From: Bacteroidales bacterium UBA1217
GTDB taxonomy: Bacteria > Bacteroidota > Bacteroidia > Bacteroidales > P3
Length of the DNA: 19,068 nucleotides
Direction: 5' to 3'
Assembly: GCA_002309335.1 (NCBI GenBank)
Contig: DBXH01000032.1
Coordinates: 1-19,068, forward strand
The position numbers were made by a program, and so were the translations under genes. Shown here in pieces: positions 1-6,352 of this stretch. The notes beneath the pieces are model-generated. The model searched no databases and had not been told where the DNA came from. It saw only the letters and a program-made list of their open reading frames with translations. The stretch's first letter is position 1. Every line of letters starts with the position of its first letter.

Positions 1-1250
1 TTGCCGTACCAGTCTTCCCAGCCGATATTCCAACCCTCGATGAGCAGCGCGTCGAAGCCGTGCTTGGCAGCGAAATCAATATAGCGGCGCACATTGGCGT
101 TGTTGGCACCGTGGGTGCCGTTGGGAATGGCATGCTCGAAATCGGTCTCACCGAGCTTCACCGAGGGGAATTCATTGGTGTAGTTCCACGTGCTCTTGCC
201 GCTAATCATCTCCCACCAGACGCCCATGTACTTCACGGGGTGAATCCAGCTCACATCCTCGAGAGCACAGGGCTCGTTCAAGTTCAGAATCAGCCTCGAG
301 CGCAGCACGTCGGTGGCCTTGTCGCACACCATCACCGTGCGCCACGGGGTGTGGCAAGGTGCCTGCATACGGCCCTTGTAGCCGGCGGCATCGGGGCAGA
401 GGTGGGTCTCGAACCAATAGATCGCAGCCTCTTGACCATCGTACAAACCGTGTCCTTGATTGCATTTCTCGACCTGCAGGTTGAGATGCATAGTGGGGAA
501 ATCGAGCGTGGCGGCCTCGTGGATGTTGATATATATGCCGTCGTCGGTCTTCATCTGGAGTGCAGTCTGCACGCCTGTACGCGAGAATGCCGTCCAGGGC
601 CAACCGCCGTGCTCGTGGCTTTTCTCCCAAAGGCTGTCAATCTGCGACAGGCGGCTCTCTGTGTAGTTGTACTCCTGTGTGTCGTAGTCGCCGGGAATCC
701 ACCACGCCGTGTGGTCGCCTGTCATCACAAACTGCGTCAGCTCCTCCTTGAACCAGAAGCAGACCAGCGCGTTGTCGACACCGTCGTACCGCATCGGGAA
801 CTCATAGCGGAAGCCAAGTCCGTCGTCGTACAGGCGGAAGCGTATCTGCATAATGGTTGGCAGCGTCTTTGAGCGTCCGTCGGCGCTCTCGACAGTTCCT
901 GCCGGCTGCTCCAGCGTCACCAACATCTCGTTGTAGTGGTTGCGGATGCGGGCCTCCTCGCCCCACACGGGCTGCCACGTCTCGTCAAAGGTGCTGTATT
1001 CCACATTTTTGACGACAAAGTGATACTCCAGGTCGTCGCGCCACTCCATCTTGAAGCCCATTTTCGAGCCTTCAATTACCTGCTTCCCGTCGCGCAGCAG
1101 TTCATAATATGGGGTGCCACCGCCAAGCTTGAAGATTAGCTCCATCCGCCCGTCGGGACTTTTGAGCGGTTTGTAAGTCGTTGGTTCATAAGCAAAGGCG
1201 GCGATGCCCGTACAGGCAGCCAGAACAAGGAATAATGCAAGTTTCTTCAT
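1..1250 (-). CDS. GH97 family alpha-glucosidase (SusB-like), N-terminal part; gene cut by window edge
   Basis: The 416 residues present begin with a signal peptide (MKKLALFLVLAACTGIAAFA), so the enzyme is exported, probably to the periplasm. The N-terminal beta-sandwich domain of glycoside hydrolase family 97 follows, recognisable by TFDETWQPVWGEE, IRNHYNE, RFRLYDDGLGFRYEFP, WWIPGDYDTQEYNYT and MKTDDGIYINIHEA. The catalytic barrel then starts with VKYMGVWWEMISGKSTW and GFDALLIEGWNIGWEDWYG. These closely match SusB of Bacteroides thetaiotaomicron as I recall it. Family members are roughly 650-740 residues, so the last 40 percent or so, including the catalytic glutamates of the barrel, lies beyond base 1. 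GH97 enzymes are either inverting alpha-glucosidases (SusB type) or retaining alpha-galactosidases; the SusB-like motifs favour the first, but the deciding residues are outside the window. The gene starts 29 bases after the polyferredoxin stop and may share its transcript. No SusC/SusD pair is visible. Confidence 0.93.
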   Translation of the reverse strand, partial: MKKLALFLVLAACTGIAAFAYEPTTYKPLKSPDGRMELIFKLGGGTPYYELLRDGKQVIEGSKMGFKMEWRDDLEYHFVVKNVEYSTFDETWQPVWGEEARIRNHYNEMLVTLEQPAGTVESADGRSKTLPTIMQIRFRLYDDGLGFRYEFPMRYDGVDNALVCFWFKEELTQFVMTGDHTAWWIPGDYDTQEYNYTESRLSQIDSLWEKSHEHGGWPWTAFSRTGVQTALQMKTDDGIYINIHEAATLDFPTMHLNLQVEKCNQGHGLYDGQEAAIYWFETHLCPDAAGYKGRMQAPCHTPWRTVMVCDKATDVLRSRLILNLNEPCALEDVSWIHPVKYMGVWWEMISGKSTWNYTNEFPSVKLGETDFEHAIPNGTHGANNANVRRYIDFAAKHGFDALLIEGWNIGWEDWYG

Positions 1251-1279
1251 TTGTAATGATTTTGAAAGTGCGTAAATAC

Positions 1280-2794
1280 TTACTGGATATGGCGTTGGCG
1301 GCCGTTGACATAGATGGCGCTGAATGGACGCGACGGGCATAGGTACTCGCAAGCACCGCAGCCAATGCATTTGTCGGTGTTGACCGACGGAACCATAACC
1401 GCCGAATCTCCGTTCTCCGTTCCCGATTTGGGCACCATAAGAATGGCCTCGGCCGGACAATGGCGGGCACAATTGCCGCACGACACACCATCGCGGTAGG
1501 CAACACAGTTGTCGGGGATAACAACCGCAAAACCAATATGAATGTCCGTCTTTTGCTCACGCGTAACAGGACGAATCGCTCCCGTCGGACAGACCTCGCC
1601 GCAACGTGTACACTCGGGACGGCAGTAGCCGCGCTCAAACGACATTTCGGGCTGCATAAGTGTCTCGAATTTGTCTGACGGACGCAACACCTTGTTGGGA
1701 CATTCGCTGACACAGAGCTGGCAGGCGGTACAACGCTTTGAGAAATTATCAACGCTCTGAGAACCCGCAGGTTTAAGCGGAATATCTCGGTTAGGAATCT
1801 GTTTCTCCTCAACTACGGCAAGACCACCATCGAACTTCTTCTCCTGTGCTTTCAAGGTTGCAGCGGCAGCTACGAAAGCGGTAGTTGTCAGAAACTTGCG
1901 CTTCGAGTCGTCAACTGTCTCCTTTTCGGGAACGGCTGCTACCGACGGATTGAGGCGGAAAAGGGTATTGGTATAATGCAGCGCGTCGAACTTGCATTTG
2001 GAAAGACAATCCATACAAGCAACACAGCGGGAATAGTCAATGCGATGATTCTCAATATCAATGCAAGAGGCTTTGCAGTCGTGTTCGCACTTGCGGCAGT
2101 TCTTGCAGCGGTCGGCATCGATAACCGGACGGAACAGCGAGAAACGCGACACAAACCCCAGCACCGTTCCCACCGGACATACAGTGTTGCACCAGGTGCG
2201 GCCTCGGCGAAGAGCCAGAAAACCAACAACGACCAACGTCGCAACAGCCACAATCAGCGAAACACCACTCTTCATCCAGACATCCACCTCGTAGAAAGCA
2301 TAGCTGTCGGCTCGCTCGGCAAAGCTTGCAAGTATATTGTTAATCCACAGATAAACAGGCTGCAACAGATTTGTCGCAATTCGGCCATAAGCGCTGTAGG
2401 GAGCAATGAGAATGGCTATGGTGTTGAGCCCGAATATCATAAACGCCACAAAAAGAACCAATACCGCATAGCGCAGCCAGCGACATTCCTTGACATAGTG
2501 GAAACGGTGCTTCTTGACTTTGCGGGCGATGAAGTTGAATCCGTCCTGCATCACGCCAAGCGGACAGATGACGGAGCAGTACCAACGCCCGAACAGCAAC
2601 GTTAACAACAAGATAGCGGCGACAACGATAAAATTGGTCGCCAATACTGCGGGAAGGAACTGAACCTTGGCCAACCAGCCCAGATAATGGTGCAATACAC
2701 CCGAGAAATCAAGAAATAACAATGTGATTGCCACAAAAAAGACAATGGCTAGGGTAGTACGGATTCTGCGTAACATACTTTGCTTTTTTAACAT
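1280..2794 (-). CDS. Membrane-bound polyferredoxin, NapH-like and NapG/MauM-like halves fused
   Basis: This is a 504-residue protein. The first half resembles NapH: hydrophobic segments near residues 12-30, 45-70, 108-135 and 175-195, two CxxxCP motifs (YCSVICPLG about 72, WCNTVCPVG about 201) and two 4Fe-4S motifs (CKNCRKCEHDC, CVACMDCLSKC, about 230-267). A second targeting-like stretch follows (KRKFLTTTAFVAAAATL, about 299), as at the start of Tat-exported NapG. Four more 4Fe-4S motifs follow, in the spacing of NapG/MauM: CTACQLCVSECP, CRPECTRCGEVCP, NCVAYRDGVSCGNCARHCP and CIGCGACEYLCP. The expected role is electron transfer from the quinone pool to a periplasmic acceptor, but no partner reductase is in the window. 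An in-frame ATG at 2848 would add 18 residues; I chose 2794 because homologues begin just before the first membrane helix. The ATG at 2776 is also possible. Confidence 0.88.
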   Translation of the reverse strand: MLKKQSMLRRIRTTLAIVFFVAITLLFLDFSGVLHHYLGWLAKVQFLPAVLATNFIVVAAILLLTLLFGRWYCSVICPLGVMQDGFNFIARKVKKHRFHYVKECRWLRYAVLVLFVAFMIFGLNTIAILIAPYSAYGRIATNLLQPVYLWINNILASFAERADSYAFYEVDVWMKSGVSLIVAVATLVVVGFLALRRGRTWCNTVCPVGTVLGFVSRFSLFRPVIDADRCKNCRKCEHDCKASCIDIENHRIDYSRCVACMDCLSKCKFDALHYTNTLFRLNPSVAAVPEKETVDDSKRKFLTTTAFVAAAATLKAQEKKFDGGLAVVEEKQIPNRDIPLKPAGSQSVDNFSKRCTACQLCVSECPNKVLRPSDKFETLMQPEMSFERGYCRPECTRCGEVCPTGAIRPVTREQKTDIHIGFAVVIPDNCVAYRDGVSCGNCARHCPAEAILMVPKSGTENGDSAVMVPSVNTDKCIGCGACEYLCPSRPFSAIYVNGRQRHIQ

Positions 2795-2946
2795 TATTTG
2801 TATATCAATAAACGCGACAATTAAACATTTATTGTGCGCCAAATGCAAGAAACCGTTTTGATTTCTTCAAGCAAGCATCCCAAAATCTTTCCTCTTGGTT
2901 TAACTATTATTAAATATTAACTAAACCTTAATTAAAGTCTACTGTA

Positions 2947-3001
2947 GTAAACTTTGGTAAGAGTTTGGTTAAACTTTGGGTAAACTTTGGTAAGACTTTG
3001 A
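2947..3001. repeat. Five-copy array of 11-base units (TTTGG/TTTGA boxes)
   Basis: TTTGG occurs at 2953, 2964, 2975 and 2986, with TTTGA at 2997: five boxes exactly 11 bases apart. The unit is roughly TAAACTTTGGT. A 16-base stretch, GTAAACTTTGGTAAGA, is perfectly repeated at 2947-2962 and 2980-2995, 33 bases apart. One further TTTGG sits at 3018. The spacing is close to one DNA helical turn, so all boxes lie on about the same face. This suggests a multi-site operator in the gap between the polyferredoxin gene and the anion transporter, but no regulator is known. Confidence 0.7.
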
Positions 3002-3033
3002 CCTTGAAGATCAGTAGTTTGGAGACGGCGATA

Positions 3034-3070
3034 TTTTTGCGTTTTTTTAGCGTTATTTTTGTGTCTTTTT
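3034..3070. other. Spaced T-tracts, possible curved DNA upstream of the SulP gene
   Basis: T-tracts of five to seven bases lie at 3034-3038, 3042-3048, 3056-3060 and 3066-3070. Their centres are 9 to 13 bases apart, close to the helical repeat. Phased A/T-tracts are known to bend DNA. The tracts sit between the 11-base repeat array and the palindromic promoter, so bending could bring the two together. That role is inference. The rest of the 436-base gap (2795-3230) holds no convincing gene. Confidence 0.4.
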
Positions 3071-3133
3071 AACTTCAGCGTTTTATTCCTTAAACCAGGA
3101 AAAAAAATATAGAGAATGGCACCGCAGATTGCG

Positions 3134-3152
3134 GCAAAGTTAGTAACTTTGC
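3134..3152. promoter_or_regulatory. Perfect 19-base palindrome with a Bacteroidota -7 box on both strands
   Basis: The sequence reads GCAAAGTTA, then G, then TAACTTTGC: two exact 9-base arms around one base. The right arm contains TAACTTTG (3144-3151), matching the Bacteroidota -7 consensus TAnnTTTG, about 80 bases before the SulP start. By symmetry the same box is present on the minus strand (3135-3142), pointing to the polyferredoxin gene. No good -33 TTTG was found at the usual distance on the plus strand. It may be a promoter, an operator, or both. Confidence 0.55.
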
Positions 3153-3230
3153 AAAGGCAAAAAAGGATAAAATCCATCGTCAACATTCTAATAATCAACG
3201 GACAAATAAACAAAACATAATAATAAAACT

Positions 3231-4934
3231 ATGGCATTTTTGACTACAAAGAATCTGAAAGGAGATGTTTTTGGCGGCATAACCGCCGGTATTGTGGCTC
3301 TGCCGTTGGCACTGGCATTCGGCATACAGGCCTTTGGTGGCATCGACGATCCTGCAGCCAGCTCGATGGGAGCATTGGCCGGCTTGGTCGGCGCAACGCT
3401 GCTTGGCTTTTTTGCCGCCCTGTTTGGCGGCACCCACTCGCAAATCAGCGGTCCCACGGGTCCTATGACCGTCATCACGGCATCGTTGATTTCGGGCGTA
3501 TGGGCATCGTCGCAGGGCTCGTTCAGCGAGGTGCTGCTGGCGATGTCGATGGCCGGAATATTCTGCGGTTTGTTCCAGATTCTGTTCGGAATCATCAAGA
3601 TAGGTAAATATGTGCGCTACATTCCATATCCTGTTTTGTCGGGATTTATGAGCGGTATCGGAGTGATCATCATCCTTCAGCAGCTCTATCCGCTGGTGGG
3701 CCTGAAGTCGCCCGTGATGACGATAGATATGATTACAGAACTACCCACCCGCGTAGCCGGAGGCATCTCACTCAACGCCCTTTGGCTGGGTTTGGGCACT
3801 ATTGCCATCATCTACCTATTCCCGCTGCTTACCAAGAAGATACCAGCCACACTGGTGGCTCTGATTGTAATGACGGTTGTGTCGCTCTTTATGAATATGC
3901 CTGAGAATCTGACCATTGGCAGTATCCCGAGCGGACTTCCTGTGCCGTTCTTTGCCAAAGAGGGTATGGATTTGGCAGGCATCAACTGGATTGGCATTCT
4001 GAAAGCCAGCATCATACCAGGTCTGACATTGGCAGGTCTGGGTTCGATTGACACCTTGCTGACCTCGGTTGTGGCCGACAATATCACCAAGACACATCAT
4101 AACAGTAACAAAGAACTTGTGGGACAAGGTATTGGCAATATGATCAGCGGCTTTTTCTGCGGCATCGCCGGTGCCGGTGCAACGATGCGTACCGTTGTCA
4201 ACGTGAAGAGCGGCGGCCGCACCCAGATAAGCGGTATGGTCCATTCGCTGTTCCTGCTGGCCATCCTGCTGGGCTTGGGCAGCTTGGTGAAATATGTTCC
4301 GCTGTCGGTTCTGGCCGGCATCCTGATCACCGTTGGCTGGGGCATCATCGACTTCAAGGGATTCCGCGACCTGCTGAGGATACCGAAAGCCGACGCCTTT
4401 GTGCTTATCGTGGTATTCCTGCTGACTGTGTTTGTGGACCTTTTGACCGCCGTTGGCATAGGTATGGTGATTGCCTGCGTGCTGTTTATGAAGCGCGCCA
4501 GCGATTTGGTCGAAGGCGGCTACAGTTCGTCGGTGATGACCAACTTCGATAAGGAAAGCCCCTGGAGCGACGAGGGCGGAATCACCGAGGAGATGCTGAA
4601 ACATATATACATACAGCGCCTTAATGGTCCTATTTTCTTCGGCACCATCACCAAGTTCCAAGAGGTGATGAACGATGTGCCTGACGACGCCAAAGTGGTG
4701 ATTATCCGTATGCGACTGGTCAGTTTTATGGATCAATCTGGTCTCTACGCTATGGAGACGGCCATCAAGGACCTGCAAGCCAAGGGTATAATGGTTCTGA
4801 TGACCATCATACAACCGCAGCCGATGTATATGCTCAAGACAATGAACGTAATACCTTTGATTGTTCCCGAAGAGCACACTTTCCCTACCTTCGAAGACTG
4901 CACCGAGTTTTTGAAGAAGATGGATTTCAAATAG
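3231..4934 (+). CDS. SulP (SLC26) family anion transporter with C-terminal STAS domain
   Basis: This 567-residue inner-membrane protein has the SulP N-terminal signature (GDVFGGITAGIVALPLALAFG), many hydrophobic helices to about residue 430, and a C-terminal STAS domain at about 460-565 (GPIFFGTITKFQEVM, VVIIRMRLVSFMDQSGLYAME). Length and domain order are normal for the family. Members move sulfate, bicarbonate or dicarboxylates, coupled to protons or sodium; the substrate cannot be told from sequence. Segments such as ISGPTGPMTVI and FCGIAGAGATMRTVVNVKSGGRTQISGM are conserved in bacterial members. It stands alone on the plus strand with its own upstream regulatory region, and a terminator follows 14 bases after the stop. 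The ATG at 3231 opens directly into the conserved N-terminus, so the start is secure. Confidence 0.93.
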   Translation: MAFLTTKNLKGDVFGGITAGIVALPLALAFGIQAFGGIDDPAASSMGALAGLVGATLLGFFAALFGGTHSQISGPTGPMTVITASLISGVWASSQGSFSEVLLAMSMAGIFCGLFQILFGIIKIGKYVRYIPYPVLSGFMSGIGVIIILQQLYPLVGLKSPVMTIDMITELPTRVAGGISLNALWLGLGTIAIIYLFPLLTKKIPATLVALIVMTVVSLFMNMPENLTIGSIPSGLPVPFFAKEGMDLAGINWIGILKASIIPGLTLAGLGSIDTLLTSVVADNITKTHHNSNKELVGQGIGNMISGFFCGIAGAGATMRTVVNVKSGGRTQISGMVHSLFLLAILLGLGSLVKYVPLSVLAGILITVGWGIIDFKGFRDLLRIPKADAFVLIVVFLLTVFVDLLTAVGIGMVIACVLFMKRASDLVEGGYSSSVMTNFDKESPWSDEGGITEEMLKHIYIQRLNGPIFFGTITKFQEVMNDVPDDAKVVIIRMRLVSFMDQSGLYAMETAIKDLQAKGIMVLMTIIQPQPMYMLKTMNVIPLIVPEEHTFPTFEDCTEFLKKMDFK

Positions 4935-4948
4935 AACATTGTTATCCT

Positions 4949-4996
4949 AAAAAGAAAGGCTTCTGCTGGCAAAACCAACAGAAGCCTTTCTTTTTT
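4949..4996. terminator. Bidirectional intrinsic terminator between SulP and the LuxR-type gene
   Basis: Arms 4949-4965 (ending GGCTTCTG) and 4979-4995 (starting CAGAAGCC) form a 17-base-pair stem; the loop holds an inner TGG/CCA pairing. The outer stem is A-rich on the left and T-rich on the right, giving a run of six Ts after the GC part on either strand. It lies between convergent genes and can serve both. Confidence 0.9.
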
Positions 4997-5008
4997 AGAA
5001 TAGTATCA

Positions 5009-5602
5009 TTATTCCATCAGGTTGTGAATCATTGCATATACAGCGAGACCTGCGACAGAACGGATGCCAGTCTTGTGGGTGATGTTCTTGCGGTGGGAGT
5101 TGACCGTGTGGACCGAGATGTGGAGCTTGTCGGCAATCTCCTTGCTGCTTAGGCCTTTGGCTACCAGGACAAGTACATCCGTCTCGCGACTGCTGATTTC
5201 ATAGTTTTCAGGTTTGTCAGATGTTTCAGACTCTTCCGGGAATCGGTTCAACGCTGAATTGATGGTTGAAATCAACGCGCTGCGGCTATAACGGATATCT
5301 ATCTTATATTGGAAATTGTCCAATACCGATGTCTCAACATACTGATACAACAATGCAACGACAGGCATTGCCGGGCGGAGTTGCGATATGGCAGCAAGCT
5401 GATGCTTAGGGGTTGAAGATAGCAATGTCGGGTTAAGAATCAATATGTCGGGTCGCATCACAGGCAGACGCTCTTCAAGCAAAGAGGTGTCGTGCATAGG
5501 TGCAAGAATGTTAAATCGGCCCGTTTCGGCAAGCAGCGAGCGTATACCTTCGCAGATAATTTCGGAAGGCTCGACAATAAGAACAGAAACCAGCGGATTC
5601 AT
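5009..5602 (-). CDS. LuxR/FixJ-type transcription regulator with degenerate (pseudo) receiver domain
   Basis: This 197-residue protein has an N-terminal receiver-like domain (about 5-118) and a clear LuxR-type helix-turn-helix (about 135-192: ISSRETDVLVLVAKGLSSKE, IADKLHISVHTVNSHRKNI). The layout is that of a NarL/FixJ response regulator, but the phosphorylation site looks lost. The usual acidic pair after beta-1 reads EPSE, the phospho-acceptor position in PDILILNP is Asn57, and the usual lysine near residue 105 is absent (DIRYSRSAL). It therefore probably does not work by normal phosphotransfer, and may sense a ligand or protein instead. Its ATG overlaps the stop of the hemerythrin gene by four bases (ATGA), implying translational coupling and a shared task. 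It is the last gene of the minus-strand run, just before the terminator. Confidence 0.88.
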   Translation of the reverse strand: MNPLVSVLIVEPSEIICEGIRSLLAETGRFNILAPMHDTSLLEERLPVMRPDILILNPTLLSSTPKHQLAAISQLRPAMPVVALLYQYVETSVLDNFQYKIDIRYSRSALISTINSALNRFPEESETSDKPENYEISSRETDVLVLVAKGLSSKEIADKLHISVHTVNSHRKNITHKTGIRSVAGLAVYAMIHNLME

Positions 5603-6333
5603 TTCTTACCCCTTTCTTTTTTCCGTTCTACACGCCCCTCCGGAGATTGTTTCGTCTCCAGCCAGTTGACATAAGGGATAAGGATCTTGTCTTCGATAAG
5701 TGCGTGTTTTTGTATGTCGGAAGAAAGTTGAAGAATGTCAAAAACCAATTCTGTCGTTTCTTCCGGCAATACATTGCCAGGCAGGTACTTGTAGACTATC
5801 TGCGGCAAGTCGTTCATCTTGTCGACAAGACCTCCGTGAGAGTTGTGCGAATGGCTCATTGCTGTTTTCTTCGCCTTTTCGCCATTCTGGAGACTGAGCA
5901 GTATCGGGAAATCGCATTCTTCTTCCGCCTTGAAATGATCTTCAATTTCATTGCGGAAGTCGGCATAGAACTGTTTAAGAATCTGACCATATTTGCCTTC
6001 AACACGGTCGGCAATATGATGCAGGTGTGCCTCTATATGCGGCAAACGCTCAAGAGTGTAATATTTATGCGACTCTTTCAGATAATGCACAAGGGGACGC
6101 ATATCGGTAGCAGCAAGTTGTTTGATATCCGGCAGATAGTCATCAAAGGTATATACGTTGCATATCAACAACATAAAGTCGACCGGCACATTGTGTGCTG
6201 TACACACCTCGCGGACCGACTTCTCGCCGAAACCCAGAGGAATACCGAAACGCGGCAAAAGAAGCATAATATTGTGGTTGGCCTTGATAAGGTCGGCCAG
6301 TTTCATTCGCGGAGTGAAGAGTTTGTCATTCAT
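5599..6333 (-). CDS. RIC-like hemerythrin-domain protein
   Basis: This cytoplasmic protein has 244 residues. An N-terminal part (about 1-60, LADLIKANHNIMLLLPRFGI, GFGEKSVREVC) resembles the short domain in front of hemerythrin in ScdA/YtfE proteins, but without the paired cysteines of ScdA. A hemerythrin-like helical bundle follows with plausible di-iron ligands: His89, His133 and Glu137 (HFKAE), His166 (SHGGL), His210 and Glu214 (HALIE). YtfE/RIC proteins repair iron-sulfur clusters or handle nitric oxide and peroxide stress; that role is inferred by family. A GTG at 6360 would extend it by nine codons into the preceding gene. I chose the ATG at 6333, which leaves a 19-base gap and matches the usual family start. 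It overlaps the LuxR-type gene by four bases. The C-terminal tail is lysine- and arginine-rich. Confidence 0.87.
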   Translation of the reverse strand: MNDKLFTPRMKLADLIKANHNIMLLLPRFGIPLGFGEKSVREVCTAHNVPVDFMLLICNVYTFDDYLPDIKQLAATDMRPLVHYLKESHKYYTLERLPHIEAHLHHIADRVEGKYGQILKQFYADFRNEIEDHFKAEEECDFPILLSLQNGEKAKKTAMSHSHNSHGGLVDKMNDLPQIVYKYLPGNVLPEETTELVFDILQLSSDIQKHALIEDKILIPYVNWLETKQSPEGRVERKKERGKK

Positions 6334-6352
6334 ATCATTAATTAATAATGGT

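Noticed and set aside
60..872. A 270-codon plus-strand open frame opposite the GH97 gene.
   Set aside because: The minus strand reads through as a GH97 protein across this whole stretch.
2932..3213. A 93-codon minus-strand open frame in the gap before the SulP gene.
   Set aside because: Its repeated Leu-Thr-Lys-Val-Tyr residues come from the 11-base DNA repeat, and it spans the T-tracts and the promoter palindrome; no coding character.
3816..4877. A 353-codon open frame opposite the SulP gene.
   Set aside because: His/Gln-rich translation without any motif; the plus strand encodes a complete SulP protein.
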